Positions 8,956 to 17,524 of a stretch of DNA of 64,000 bases are shown in pieces. Both the position numbers and the translations under genes were made by a program. The DNA is from Methylobacterium sp. AMS5 (GTDB lineage Bacteria; Pseudomonadota; Alphaproteobacteria; Rhizobiales; Beijerinckiaceae), in contig NZ_CP006992.1 in assembly GCF_001542815.1 (NCBI RefSeq), forward strand, positions 3,353,501 to 3,417,500, written 5' to 3'. Each line of letters begins with the position of its first letter. Position 1 is the stretch's first letter. The notes beneath the pieces were generated by a model. The model was not told where the DNA came from and did no database searches. It saw only the letters and a program-made list of their open reading frames with translations.

Positions 8956-10659
8956 ATGACCGCTCCGCTCGGCCGCGCGCCCGGCGCCGGAATAGGCCCG
9001 GCCGCGGCGCGGATCGGCCTCTTCGAGGCCATCGCGCACCGGATCATCCTGAGCCAGGGATGGACGCGGGCCGCGATCGCCGTCGCGGCCGGCGCCTGCG
9101 GCGCGCTGGCGATGCCGCCCTATGGGCTGTTCCCGGCGCTCGTCGTGTCGCTCTCGATCGCCGTCTGGCTGATCGACGGGGCGGCGATCGACGGCTCCGT
9201 CCGGCGCACCCTGCGTGTCTGCGCCGGCATCGGCTGGGCCTGGGGCTTCGGCTACTTCACCGCCGGTCTGTGGTGGCTCGGCGCCGCCTTCCTCGTCGAG
9301 GCGGATCAGTTCGCCTGGGCGCTGCCGCTCGGCGTCGTCGGCCTGCCGGCGGTGCTCGCCCTGTTCATCGCGGCGGGCTTCGCCCTCGCCCGCCTCGTCT
9401 GGTCGCGGGGAGCCGCCCGCATCGCGGCGCTCGCCTTCGGGCTCGCCGCCGCCGAATGGCTGCGCGGGCATATCCTGACGGGCTTTCCCTGGAACACCCT
9501 CGGCATGGCGCTCGGGGGCAACCTCTGGACGATGCAAGCCGCATCGCTCGTCGGCCTCTACGGCCTGACCCTGCTCGCGGTGCTGATCGCCGCCGCACCC
9601 GCGACGCTCGCCACCGGCGCGACGCCGCGGGGCCGGTTCGGGCCGGTGCTGGCAGCCCTCGTCGCGCTCGCGGGGCTTGCCGCCTACGGCGCCGGGCGTG
9701 TGCCTTCCGCGCCCGATCCGACGGTGGCGGGCGTGCGCCTGCGGCTGATCCAGCCCAACATCCCACAGGACGACAAGTTCGGCTCGGAAAACCGCGAGCG
9801 GATCGTCGGCAGGTATCTCGAACTCAGCGACCGCGCGCTCTCGCCCGACCGCACCGGCATCGTCGATGTCACCCACCTGATCTGGCCGGAATCGGCCTTT
9901 CCGTTCCTGATCCAGCGCGATCCGCAGGCGCTCGGGCGAATCGGCGCTGCGCTGCCCGAGGGCAAGCAGCTCATCACCGGTGCCGCGCGGGTGCGCGAAC
10001 GGCCCGACGGCGAGCGGCTGACCCGCGAGAACGCCGTCTTCTTCAATTCGATCCTGACGATGGGCGCGGGCGGGCGTTTCGGCGACCTCTACGACAAGGT
10101 CCACCTCGTCCCCTTCGGCGAATACCTGCCCGGGCCGCTCGATGCGCTGCTACGGGCTCTGGGTCTGCGCCAGTTCGTCTCCATCCCCGGTGGCTTCACC
10201 GCAGGCGACCGCGCCGGCCAGCGCATCCTCAACGTGCCGGGCCTGCCGCCTGTGGCGGCGACGATCTGCTACGAGGCGATCTTTCCCGGCGCGATCCTGC
10301 CGCCCGATCCGACCGAGGGTGCGCCCGCCGTGCCGGGGCTGATCCTCAACCTCACCAACGATGCGTGGTTCGGCGACACGCCGGGCCCGCGCCAGCACTT
10401 CGCGCAAGCCCGGCTGCGGGCGGTGGAGGAGGGGTTGCCGCTGGTGCGCGACGCCAATTCCGGCATCTCGGCGGTGGTCGATGCCCATGGCCGGGTCATC
10501 GCGAGCCTTCCGCTCGGGATCGAGGGGGTGCTCGATGCGAGCTTGCCGGCAAGGCTGCCCGGACGCACCCTCTACGCCGCCTTCGGCGACCTCCCCTTCG
10601 GTGCCGGCCTCATCGGCTGCCTCCTGATCGCGCTCGCCGCACGCCGCCGCCGGACGTAA
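8956..10659 (+). CDS. lnt: Apolipoprotein N-acyltransferase
   Basis: Inner-membrane enzyme that adds the third acyl chain to the N-terminal cysteine of lipoproteins. The N-terminal 230 residues form about six to eight membrane spans. The C-terminal nitrilase-fold domain has the Glu-Lys-Cys triad: Glu in IWPESAFPF (about 312), Lys in YDKVHLVPFGEYLPG (about 381), and Cys in ATICYEAIFPG (about 438). A last membrane helix closes the 567-residue protein. It ends the miaB-lnt run. Confidence 0.96.
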   Translation: MTAPLGRAPGAGIGPAAARIGLFEAIAHRIILSQGWTRAAIAVAAGACGALAMPPYGLFPALVVSLSIAVWLIDGAAIDGSVRRTLRVCAGIGWAWGFGYFTAGLWWLGAAFLVEADQFAWALPLGVVGLPAVLALFIAAGFALARLVWSRGAARIAALAFGLAAAEWLRGHILTGFPWNTLGMALGGNLWTMQAASLVGLYGLTLLAVLIAAAPATLATGATPRGRFGPVLAALVALAGLAAYGAGRVPSAPDPTVAGVRLRLIQPNIPQDDKFGSENRERIVGRYLELSDRALSPDRTGIVDVTHLIWPESAFPFLIQRDPQALGRIGAALPEGKQLITGAARVRERPDGERLTRENAVFFNSILTMGAGGRFGDLYDKVHLVPFGEYLPGPLDALLRALGLRQFVSIPGGFTAGDRAGQRILNVPGLPPVAATICYEAIFPGAILPPDPTEGAPAVPGLILNLTNDAWFGDTPGPRQHFAQARLRAVEEGLPLVRDANSGISAVVDAHGRVIASLPLGIEGVLDASLPARLPGRTLYAAFGDLPFGAGLIGCLLIALAARRRRT

Positions 10660-10841
10660 CGGCCAAGGTAAGACCGCGGAGCTTTCGAGACGTCCGCGCG
10701 TGAATTGCGACGCCGACGCGACACTCGAGCAATCTTGGCCTTAGGATCATCCGTCATCGTCAAGCGTTCTCAAGATAACGGCCCATTTTTCGCCGGTGGA
10801 AACCGGCGCAGGCCATTCTCTCGAATTCCAAGGGAATGACG

Positions 10842-11573
10842 ATGAAACAGATCTTCCTGGCCTCGGCCGTCCTTGCGGGCGCGCTGGCTTATCTTCCGGC
10901 GAGCGCAGACGCGCGCCCGATCGGTGTCGGCGGTTCCGGCGGCCTCGGCGGCGGCAACTTCCGCAGCGCTCTCGGCGCAGGCGGCGTGAGCGGGTTCGGC
11001 CGCGGCGGCGGCTTTGCCGGAGGCGGCTTCCGCGGTGGTGGAGCGGGGTTTGGCGGCGGCGGGGTCCGTGGCGGCGGAGCCGGTCTGGCCGGGGGCGGTT
11101 TCCGCGGTGGCGGAGCGGGCCTCGCCGGCGGCGGGTTCCGTGGCGGTGGCTTTGCCGGCCGCCCCGGCTTCGGCGTGGGTCGTCCGGGCTTCGGCAACGG
11201 CGTGGCGGGCGTGCGGCCGGGATTCGGCCAGCGCGGCTGGTACGGCGGCAACCGCTGGCGCAATGCCGGCTTCTATCGCCGGGGCTACGGCTATGGCGGC
11301 CTCGGGCTCGGCTTAGGGCTCGGAGCGGGGCTCGGCCTTGCCGCTGGCGGCCTTTACGGCGCCTACGGCTATCCGGGCTACGGCTATGGATACGGCTACG
11401 ACGACGGTTACTACGCGCCGGCCGGCTATTACGGCACTGAGACGGTGACCACCGGTGTCGCGCCCGGCGGCGACGAGGACTTGGTGGCCGAGTGTGCGCG
11501 CCGCTTCAAAACCTACGACCCGCAGACGCAGACCTACATCGTCCGCCGCGGCGTGCGCCGCTCCTGCCCGTAA
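10842..11573 (+). CDS. Glycine-rich exported protein
   Basis: Unrecognised secreted or envelope protein, 243 aa. A Sec signal peptide is visible (KQIFLASAVLAGALAYLPASADA, cleavage likely after ASADA). Residues 30-110 are a low-complexity run of GGG, RGGG and AGxAGGGFRGGG units; 140-190 are rich in Gly/Tyr (GYGYGGLGLGLGLGAG, then YGYPGYGYGYGYDD). A short C-terminal block (DLVAECARRFKTYDPQTQTYI) is non-repetitive and holds the two cysteines, resembling the BA14K-like tail of alphaproteobacterial exported proteins. The ATG at 10842 has AGGGA six bases upstream; the ATG at 10836 is too close to that site. Confidence 0.8.
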   Translation: MKQIFLASAVLAGALAYLPASADARPIGVGGSGGLGGGNFRSALGAGGVSGFGRGGGFAGGGFRGGGAGFGGGGVRGGGAGLAGGGFRGGGAGLAGGGFRGGGFAGRPGFGVGRPGFGNGVAGVRPGFGQRGWYGGNRWRNAGFYRRGYGYGGLGLGLGLGAGLGLAAGGLYGAYGYPGYGYGYGYDDGYYAPAGYYGTETVTTGVAPGGDEDLVAECARRFKTYDPQTQTYIVRRGVRRSCP

Positions 11574-11625
11574 GACTTCGAGACGACGGGAGCATTGCTT
11601 GGTGCTCCCGCCTCTTCCCAAAAGA

Positions 11626-11661
11626 AACCCCGCCCGACCTGACGGTCGAGCGGGGTTTTTT
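11626..11661 (+). terminator. Rho-independent terminator after the glycine-rich protein gene
   Basis: An AACCCCGC arm pairs with GCGGGGTT, extended inward by CGACC/GGTCG, and is followed by a run of T. A second hairpin with an 8-bp stem (CGGGAGCA/TGCTCCCG, 11587-11610) lies just before it. Confidence 0.85.
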
Positions 11662-11686
11662 ACGTGGTTCAGACGATCGTCTTAGA

Positions 11687-11784
11687 GCATCGTCCCGAAA
11701 GCGAGTTGCCGGCTTTCGGAAAAAAGATGATGCGAAAACAAGAGTCTCAACCATCGTCCTTGATCAGGTATCCAGGACGAAGGT
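11687..11784. repeat. Dispersed GCATCRTC nested-palindrome repeat, copy 1
   Basis: Nested palindrome: outer GCATCGTC...GATGATGC (11687-11733, one G:U-type mismatch), inner CCGAAAG...CTTTCGG, then an A-run. A decayed second module (CATCGTCC...AGGACGA) follows to about 11784. It lies between two convergent genes. Copies 2 and 3 are at 16229 and 56889. Confidence 0.85.
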
Positions 11785-11866
11785 TTTGTGTCTCTCACAA
11801 AACTCCCGCTACACCGCGGCGCTAAAGACGAGAACCGGCCGTGGTCGGGAGGTTTGTGAGCCACGC

Positions 11867-13459
11867 TTACTCGGCGGCGACCTTGTGCACGGCGTGGCTG
11901 CCGTCGGTGTAGGTCTCGGCCGGGAGACGCTTATGCGGGGCGGCACGGCCCGGCAGCGGCGGCAGGGCCTTGGCCTTCTCCAGATCGATCCCCGCGCCCT
12001 CGGCAACGCGGCGGCCGTAATCCTCGTCGGCGTGCCAGAAGTGCCAGACCATCCGAAGCTGGATGGGCTCGGGGCACTGCTTCATGTCGGCGACGAGGTT
12101 GGCGATCAGATCCTCACGTTCCCAATCCTGGAACGAGCGGTAGCGCACGCCGGCCTGGGTGTAGTCGTCCTCGGTCCGCGAAGTCTGGTAGCGGCCGAGA
12201 TTGCCCTGGACCGGCTGGTGGTAGTCCTTGGCCGGCTTGGGTGCCTCGCGCAGGCCCTCGGCGAGCGTCGAGGGCTCGTAGTTGATGTGGCGGTTCGGGC
12301 CGGTGCCATCGACGCTGTAGGTCATCTGGCCGTCGCGCTGGTTCGAGTAGACCTTCACGCCGGGCTGCGGCGCATTGATCGGCAGTTGCAGGTAGTTGGC
12401 GCCGACCCGGTAGCGCTGCGTGTCCGAGTAGGACAATGTCCGGCCCTGGAGCATCTTGTCGTCCGAGAAGTCGATGCCGTCCACGAGCACGCCCGTGCCG
12501 AAGGCCGACTGCTCGACGTCCGCGAAGAAGTTGTCCGGCACGCGGTCCAGCACCATGCGGCCGACCGGCAGCAGCGGGAAATCCTCGACGGGCCACAGCT
12601 TCGTGTCGTCGAGCGGATCGAACGACAGGTGGTCGTTCGGGCCGTCGGGCATGATCTGCACGCAGAATTCCCACTCGGGGAAATTGCCGGCCTTGATGTT
12701 GTCGTAGAGGTCACGGGTGGCGTGGCCGACATCCTTGGCCTGGATCTCGGACGCCTGGCCCGAGGTCAGGTTGCGCACGCCCTGCTTGGGCTCCCAGTGG
12801 AACTTGCAGAGCACTGCCTCGCCCTGGTCGTTGATCAGCTTGTAGGTATTGACGCCCGAGCCTTCCATCTCGCGATAGTTGGCCGGAATGCCCCACGGCG
12901 ACTTCAGGTGGGTGACCATGTGGATCGACTCGGGGTGCTGGGCCACGAAGTCGAAGAAGCGCCACGCCTCCTGGCGGTTCGTCACCGGGTCCGGCTTGAA
13001 CGCGTGGATCATGTCGGGAAACTTGATCGCGTCGCGGATGAAGAAGACCTTGAGGTTGTTGCCCACGAGGTCCCAGTTGCCCTCGACGGTCTTGAACTTC
13101 ACCGCGAAGCCGCGCGGGTCGCGCTCGGTCTCAGGGCTCTCCTTGGCGCCGGCCACGGTGGAGAAGCGCACGAACATCGGCGTCTTCACGCCGGTCTCGT
13201 TCAGCACGCGGGCGCGGGTATACTTGGACGCGGGCTCGTCGCCGATCTTGCCATAGGCCTCGAACCAGCCATGGGCGCCGGCGCCGCGGGCATGCACCAC
13301 GCGCTCCGGAATGCGCTCGCGGTCGAAATGGGTGATCTTCTCGATGAACTGGTAGTTCTCGAGCGTCGCCGGTCCCCGCTCGCCGACCGTGCGCGTGCTC
13401 TGGTTGTCGCGGACCGGATGGCCCTGACGGGTCGTCAGAATCGGACGGTTCTCGCTCAT
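11867..13459 (-). CDS. katA: Monofunctional heme catalase
   Basis: Decomposes hydrogen peroxide. The 530-residue product is a small-subunit clade catalase: distal His56 in [13 protein letters not shown], the catalytic Asn in NWDLVGNN (about 128-134), and the proximal heme Tyr in [11 protein letters not shown]. It has no signal peptide and is cytosolic. It is transcribed divergently from oxyR with a 147-bp shared region, the usual arrangement for OxyR-controlled catalase. The C-terminal extension typical of large-subunit catalases is absent. Confidence 0.96.
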   Translation of the reverse strand: MSENRPILTTRQGHPVRDNQSTRTVGERGPATLENYQFIEKITHFDRERIPERVVHARGAGAHGWFEAYGKIGDEPASKYTRARVLNETGVKTPMFVRFSTVAGAKESPETERDPRGFAVKFKTVEGNWDLVGNNLKVFFIRDAIKFPDMIHAFKPDPVTNRQEAWRFFDFVAQHPESIHMVTHLKSPWGIPANYREMEGSGVNTYKLINDQGEAVLCKFHWEPKQGVRNLTSGQASEIQAKDVGHATRDLYDNIKAGNFPEWEFCVQIMPDGPNDHLSFDPLDDTKLWPVEDFPLLPVGRMVLDRVPDNFFADVEQSAFGTGVLVDGIDFSDDKMLQGRTLSYSDTQRYRVGANYLQLPINAPQPGVKVYSNQRDGQMTYSVDGTGPNRHINYEPSTLAEGLREAPKPAKDYHQPVQGNLGRYQTSRTEDDYTQAGVRYRSFQDWEREDLIANLVADMKQCPEPIQLRMVWHFWHADEDYGRRVAEGAGIDLEKAKALPPLPGRAAPHKRLPAETYTDGSHAVHKVAAE

Positions 13460-13574
13460 GCGTCACTTTCTCCTTGGGAGGCAGGGGCTTCAGGGTGGAT
13501 CGCTCGGTGCGTCCGCACAGCCTGGAACCATTCTGTTTCGACGGTATGACCCAGGCATGACCCATTAGCAAATG

Positions 13575-13608
13575 CATCGTCACAAACGATGTGATAGATA
13601 CAGCCTAT
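13575..13608. promoter_or_regulatory. Candidate OxyR operator and palindrome between katA and oxyR
   Basis: Two elements are visible. CATCGT-N5-ACGATG is a perfect palindrome at 13575-13591. ATAG-N7-CTAT at 13594-13608 is exactly half of the four-element OxyR consensus and overlaps the oxyR start codon at 13607. The second ATAG-N7-CTAT dimer site expected in the E. coli consensus is not seen. Binding is inferred. Confidence 0.55.
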
Positions 13609-14578
13609 GAATCTCTCCGGGCTGTCCCTGCGCGATCTCGAATATGTTGTCGCTGTTGCCGACGAAGGGCATTTCGGCCGGGCTGCCGAGCGCTGCAACG
13701 TGAGCCAGCCGACGCTCTCCGTGCAGGTTCGCAAATTGGAGAACGCGCTCGGACTGACGTTGTTCGAACGATCCAACCGTCGCGTGTTGCTGACGGTCGC
13801 GGGGCAGGGGATCGTGCGGCAGTCCCGGGTGGTGCTCGGCGAGGCGCAACGCCTGCTGGCGCTCGCCGTCGAGGGGCGCGGCTCCCCGCTCACCGGCCGG
13901 CTGGTGCTGGCCGCGATCCAGACGCTGGGGCCCTATTACTTCCCGCTGGTGCTGCGCCTGCTGCGCCAGGAATTTCCGCTGCTGACGCTGGCGCTCAGCG
14001 AGGCGCGCACCGCCGAGATCCTCGATGGCTTGCGCGACGGGCGGATCGATGCGGCCCTGGTTTCCCTGCCGGTGGCCGCCTCCGGGCTCACCGTCTCGCC
14101 GCTCTTCGTCGAGCCGTTCCGGCTCGCCTGCCCGGTGGACCACGCCTTCGCCCAGGGCGCCCCGCCGCGGGCGGAAAACCTGAACGGGCCCGACCTGCTG
14201 CTGCTCGACGAGGGCAATTGCCTGCGCGACCAGACGATCGCCGCCTGCGGCACCCTGCGCGGCGCGGGCCGCCACGCCACGAGCCTCGAGACCCTGCGCT
14301 CGATGGTGGCGGCGGGCGCCGGCTATACGCTGATCCCGGCACTGGCGATTCCCTCCGGCCCCGATCCGACCGGGCTCACGGTGGTGCGTCACTTCGAGGG
14401 AGAGGGGCCCGGCCGCACGCTCGCGCTGGCATGGCGTTCCAGCGATCCGCGGGCGGCGGGTCTTGCCCATCTCGCAGCCTTCTTCCGGGCGCACGCCCCG
14501 CCCGGCACCGCCGCCTGCCGGGAGGATGAGGCCTATGGTGCCCCGCCGTCCGGCGAGCGGGAACGGTGGACCGCCTGA
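13607..14578 (+). CDS. oxyR: Hydrogen peroxide-inducible LysR-type activator OxyR
   Basis: Redox-sensing regulator. An N-terminal winged helix-turn-helix (RDLEYVVAVADEGHFGRAAE) is followed by a LysR effector domain. The redox pair sits in GNCLRDQTIAACG: Cys205 and Cys214, nine residues apart, matching E. coli Cys199/Cys208 with the CLRDQ context. The protein is 323 aa and divergent from katA, its likely target. The ATG at 13607 lies inside an ATAG-N7-CTAT site, which suggests that OxyR could hinder its own expression. Confidence 0.95.
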   Translation: MNLSGLSLRDLEYVVAVADEGHFGRAAERCNVSQPTLSVQVRKLENALGLTLFERSNRRVLLTVAGQGIVRQSRVVLGEAQRLLALAVEGRGSPLTGRLVLAAIQTLGPYYFPLVLRLLRQEFPLLTLALSEARTAEILDGLRDGRIDAALVSLPVAASGLTVSPLFVEPFRLACPVDHAFAQGAPPRAENLNGPDLLLLDEGNCLRDQTIAACGTLRGAGRHATSLETLRSMVAAGAGYTLIPALAIPSGPDPTGLTVVRHFEGEGPGRTLALAWRSSDPRAAGLAHLAAFFRAHAPPGTAACREDEAYGAPPSGERERWTA

Positions 14579-14617
14579 CGCCCGCCGCGGTGGCGACGTC
14601 TCTCTGGGCAGTCGCTC

Positions 14618-14747
14618 GAAGCCGCTTGGCGGCTTCGCGACGCGAAGAGCGCTGCGCGGAGCGAGAGCCCGAGGGGCCGAGACGTTCCGCGGTCGCTGGC
14701 GCTTGAGGCCGAAGCAAAAGCCGAGGCGATCGCTTCGAGCGATCGCC
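14618..14747. other. Two tight hairpins in the oxyR-AbrB gene gap
   Basis: GAAGCCGC-TTG-GCGGCTTC at 14618-14636 has an 8-bp stem and GGCGATCGCT-TCG-AGCGATCGCC at 14725-14747 a 10-bp stem, each with a 3-nt loop. No T-run follows either one. The 252-bp gap (14579-14830) holds no convincing gene. Confidence 0.5.
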
Positions 14748-14830
14748 GTGACAGTTTGCGGAAGAGCGTGTAGCGCGAGCCTCGCGCGATTCTTTTCCCT
14801 CTTCCTGCGCGTCACTCAGCATTCAAGCCC

Positions 14831-15886
14831 GTGCCCGAGACCCGCATCCTCCTGCGCTGGGCGGCGCTCGTCGCCGTCTCGGCCGCTTTCGCCTATGGCC
14901 TGAGCCGCGCGCATTTCCCCGCCGCCTTCCTGCTCGGACCCATGCTCGCCGCGATCGCCTTCGGGGTTCGCGGCGCCGGGCTCTCGCTCGGCCGGCCGCT
15001 CTTCCTGGCAGCCCAGGCGGTGATCGGCTGCCTCGTCGCCCGCTCCGCAACCACCGAGATCGCGGCGACCCTGCACGAGGACGGGCTCATCATCCTCGCG
15101 GTCGTCGGTGTGACGGTGGCGGCCGGCGCGCTCACCGGGCTGGCGCTCACGCGACTGCGCGTCCTGCCCGGCACGACGGCGGCCTGGGGCTCCTCGCCGG
15201 GCGGGGCCGCGGCCATGGTGGCGATGGCGGAGGATTACGGCGCCGACCCGCGCTTGGTCGCGTTCATGCAATACGTGCGTGTCGCCGCCGTGGTGCTCTC
15301 GGCCTCGCTCGCCGCGCGCCTCCTCACCGACGTCGCCGGCCCGTCCGCCGCTGGCGCGCCCGGCGAGACGTGGAGCTGGCCCGGCCTCGCGGCGACGATC
15401 GCGGTCGCCGCCGCCGGGTTCGGCCTCGCGTCGCTGCTGCGGCTGCCCTCCGCCCCCCTGATCGGGCCGATGCTGCTCGGTGCGGGCCTGCACGCCGCCG
15501 GCTTCCTCGACATCGCCTTGCCCGGGCCGGTGCTCGATGCGGCCTACGCGGCGATCGGCTGGTATGTCGGGCTGCGCTTCAACCGGCGCACCCTGGAAGA
15601 GACGCTTCACGCGCTGCCGGGCGTGCTGACGGCCACAGCCGGGATCATCCTGCTCTGCGGCGTCTGGGCCTGGGTCCTGACGCATTGGCTCCCGATCGAT
15701 TTCCTCACCGCCTTCCTGGCCACCAGTCCCGGCGGGCTCGATTCGGTGGCGATCATCGCCGTCGGGTCGCGGGCCGACGTGTCCTTCGTGCTGGCGGTGC
15801 AGACCCTGCGCCTGTTCGTCGTGCTGGCGACCGGCCCGATCCTCGCCAAATGGATCGCCCGGGCGGTTCCGGGAGAGAGAGCGTGA
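14831..15886 (+). CDS. AbrB-family membrane protein (often misnamed ammonia monooxygenase)
   Basis: Polytopic inner-membrane protein of the AbrB family (Pfam PF05145; unrelated to the Bacillus DNA-binding AbrB). Its 351 residues make about ten hydrophobic segments in two repeated halves, each with a Gly-rich signature: FLLGPMLAAIAFG near residue 33 and APLIGPMLLGAGLHAAGF near 210, plus LPGTTAAWGSSPGGAAAM and FLATSPGGLDSVAII. Substrate unknown. GTG start at 14831. The stop overlaps the dgkA start, so the two are coupled. Confidence 0.85.
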   Translation: MPETRILLRWAALVAVSAAFAYGLSRAHFPAAFLLGPMLAAIAFGVRGAGLSLGRPLFLAAQAVIGCLVARSATTEIAATLHEDGLIILAVVGVTVAAGALTGLALTRLRVLPGTTAAWGSSPGGAAAMVAMAEDYGADPRLVAFMQYVRVAAVVLSASLAARLLTDVAGPSAAGAPGETWSWPGLAATIAVAAAGFGLASLLRLPSAPLIGPMLLGAGLHAAGFLDIALPGPVLDAAYAAIGWYVGLRFNRRTLEETLHALPGVLTATAGIILLCGVWAWVLTHWLPIDFLTAFLATSPGGLDSVAIIAVGSRADVSFVLAVQTLRLFVVLATGPILAKWIARAVPGERA

Positions 15887-16227
15887 CCGCGCTCTATCTC
15901 GCCTTCCTGAATTCCTGGCGCGGCCTCGTCCATGGCGGGCGCACCGAGCGGGCGGTTCGGCTCGAACTCGTCCTGCTGGCGCTCGGCCTGCCCGTGGCGC
16001 TCGCTCTCGGCGGCAGCCTGTGGGTCCGGGTGGCGCTCATCGCCAGCCTGCTGCTGATGCTCGGGGCGGAACTCCTGAACACCGCGATCGAGAAGCTGTG
16101 CGACCACCTCCATCCCGGCCGGCACGAGCGAATCGGCATCGTCAAGGACCTGGCCTCGGCGGGTGCGTTCCTGACGCAGGTGATCGCTGCCCTGATCTGG
16201 GGCGCGGCGGTGATCGACCGGCTCTAA
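15883..16227 (+). CDS. dgkA: Diacylglycerol kinase (prokaryotic DagK type)
   Basis: Small integral-membrane kinase that phosphorylates diacylglycerol or undecaprenol, recycling membrane-lipid by-products. The 114-residue protein has three membrane helices and the family signature AELLNTAIEKLCD with the catalytic Glu (about residues 59-71). Its GTG start at 15883 overlaps the preceding stop (GTGA), pointing to translational coupling. Confidence 0.93.
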   Translation: MTALYLAFLNSWRGLVHGGRTERAVRLELVLLALGLPVALALGGSLWVRVALIASLLLMLGAELLNTAIEKLCDHLHPGRHERIGIVKDLASAGAFLTQVIAALIWGAAVIDRL

Positions 16228-16228
16228 A

Positions 16229-16275
16229 GCATCGTCCCGAAAGGTGGTTGCCGGCTTTCGGAAAAAAGACGATGC
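16229..16275. repeat. Dispersed GCATCRTC nested-palindrome repeat, copy 2
   Basis: Outer stem GCATCGTC/GACGATGC is perfect, inner stem CCGAAAG/CTTTCGG is perfect, and an A6 tract lies between the two right arms. Compared with copy 3 the outer stem differs at both pairing positions (G:C here, A:T there), which is compensatory. Confidence 0.85.
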
Positions 16276-16288
16276 GAAAACAAGAGCC

Positions 16289-16486
16289 TCAGCCGTCTTC
16301 CTGCTCGCTCCAGACGACCCAAGTACCGCCGAACAGGGTGGCCGCGATCACGATCCACAGGCCGGTTCGGCCGACCAGATCGAGCAGCCACGCATGGACC
16401 GTCGAGAAGCCGAGATTCACGGCGCAATCCAGCACGCCGAGATAGAGGGACAGCGCCAGAAGCGCGACGGCGAGAGGGCGGCTCAT
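16289..16486 (-). CDS. Small two-helix membrane protein, paralogue B
   Basis: A 65-residue protein with two membrane helices (ALLALSLYLGVLDCAVNLG, and LWIVIAATLFGGTWVVW) joined by the loop FSTVHAWLLDLVGRTG. No known family is recognised. It is clearly related to the gene directly upstream, which shares HAWLLDxxGxTGxxxxI and the second-helix pattern. Its ATG overlaps the stop of that gene by four bases. Probably a membrane complex component or toxin-like peptide, but no function can be given. Confidence 0.7.
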   Translation of the reverse strand: MSRPLAVALLALSLYLGVLDCAVNLGFSTVHAWLLDLVGRTGLWIVIAATLFGGTWVVWSEQEDG

Positions 16487-16683
16487 CGATCCTCCGTCTC
16501 CTTCCAGAGGGCCCAGGCCCCCGCGAACACCATCATCCCGATCAGAAGGCGCATCCCCGTATGGCCGATCCGGTCGAGAAGCCACGCATGGGCGGCGGAC
16601 AGGCTCAAGTCCAGCATCCACCCCCATGCCGTCAGGATCACGGCAATGGCGACGACAATAAGGATTTTTGTCCAAACCGGCAT
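16483..16683 (-). CDS. Small two-helix membrane protein, paralogue A
   Basis: A 66-residue protein starting MPVWTKILIVVAIAVILTAWG, with a loop LSAAHAWLLDRIGHTGM and a second helix RLLIGMMVFAGAWALWKE. It is the upstream member of a tandem pair: the loop HAWLLD-[RL]-[IV]-G-[HR]-TG is shared with the next gene. The ATG at 16683 is the first start after which hydrophobic coding sense appears; the upstream extension of the frame is polar and unrelated. Function unknown. Confidence 0.7.
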   Translation of the reverse strand: MPVWTKILIVVAIAVILTAWGWMLDLSLSAAHAWLLDRIGHTGMRLLIGMMVFAGAWALWKETEDR

Positions 16684-16957
16684 GGCCGCCGCGCTACCAC
16701 GTTTGTACAGGTGCGCCGAGCGATACAGGTGACACTTCGCCACAAGTCCCGCGAAAAATGATGCGCATTTCGACACATCCGCGGTGATCGGGCCGCCCCT
16801 CGATTGGCTGCGGCCAGCAGATCGGCATCATTGTACCTTTTGCTATTGTTCGCGGTGGAGACCCGGATGCGTCGAGCGAGTTGGGATCGTGCTGCTCGCG
16901 ACGCCGGCTCCTCCCCTTTGAGCCTATCGAAGCATCTCACATCTTCGTGAAAAACGC

Positions 16958-17515
16958 ATGGCAACCTTCTTCATCGCCGACACGCATTTCGGCGACGCCA
17001 GGCTCGTCGAGCGCCGGCGAACCGGCTTCGCTTCCGCGGAGACGCATGACGAGGCGCTGATCGCCCGCTGGAACGCGCGCGTCGGGACTGCGGACGAGGT
17101 CTGGCATCTCGGCGACTTCGCCGCCCATGCAAGCCACGAACATTGCGCCCGCGTCTTCGCTCGGCTCAACGGCATCAAGCGGCTGGTGCGCGGCAACCAT
17201 GACAGCAACCGCGTGCTCAACCTACCCTGGGCCGAGCCGCCGGTGGAAAGCATCCGGATTTCGGTGTCGGACGAGGCGGGTCAGTCCTGGCGCCTGTTCC
17301 TTGCACACTACGCCCACCGTGCCTGGCCCGGCCTGTGGCGCGAGACCCGGCACCTCTACGGCCACACCCACGCGACATTGCCCGACACCACCCGTTCCTG
17401 CGACGTCGGCGTCGATGCCTGGGATTTTTCGCCGGTCGCTCTCTCGGAGATTATTGCCCGGCAGGATGCGGCGACGCGGGTACCGGAGGAACTGGCGGCG
17501 CGGGCGATGCGCTGA
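16958..17515 (+). CDS. Calcineurin-like metallophosphoesterase
   Basis: A 185-residue phosphoesterase with every metal-binding motif of the family: DTHFGD (Asp8, His10), WHLGDF, RGNHD, and the closing GHTHATLP plus an earlier LAHYAHR. This set suggests a dinuclear metal centre and hydrolysis of a phosphomonoester or diester. Similar short proteins are annotated as phosphoesterase or 2',3'-cyclic phosphodiesterase without proof. It is not next to a ligase or helicase, so a link to the Exo-Lig pair at 37-40 kb is only speculative. Confidence 0.88.
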   Translation: MATFFIADTHFGDARLVERRRTGFASAETHDEALIARWNARVGTADEVWHLGDFAAHASHEHCARVFARLNGIKRLVRGNHDSNRVLNLPWAEPPVESIRISVSDEAGQSWRLFLAHYAHRAWPGLWRETRHLYGHTHATLPDTTRSCDVGVDAWDFSPVALSEIIARQDAATRVPEELAARAMR

Positions 17516-17524
17516 AGGCCCGTC

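Noticed and set aside
11687..11733. Repeat copy 1 as a rho-independent terminator
   Set aside because: The hairpin is followed by A, not T, on the plus strand, and on the minus strand the T-run precedes the stem. The true terminator is at 11626-11661.
16684..16957. A 108-codon frame upstream of the small membrane pair
   Set aside because: The part upstream of 16683 is polar, Arg/Cys-rich and lacks a ribosome-binding site; no family likeness.
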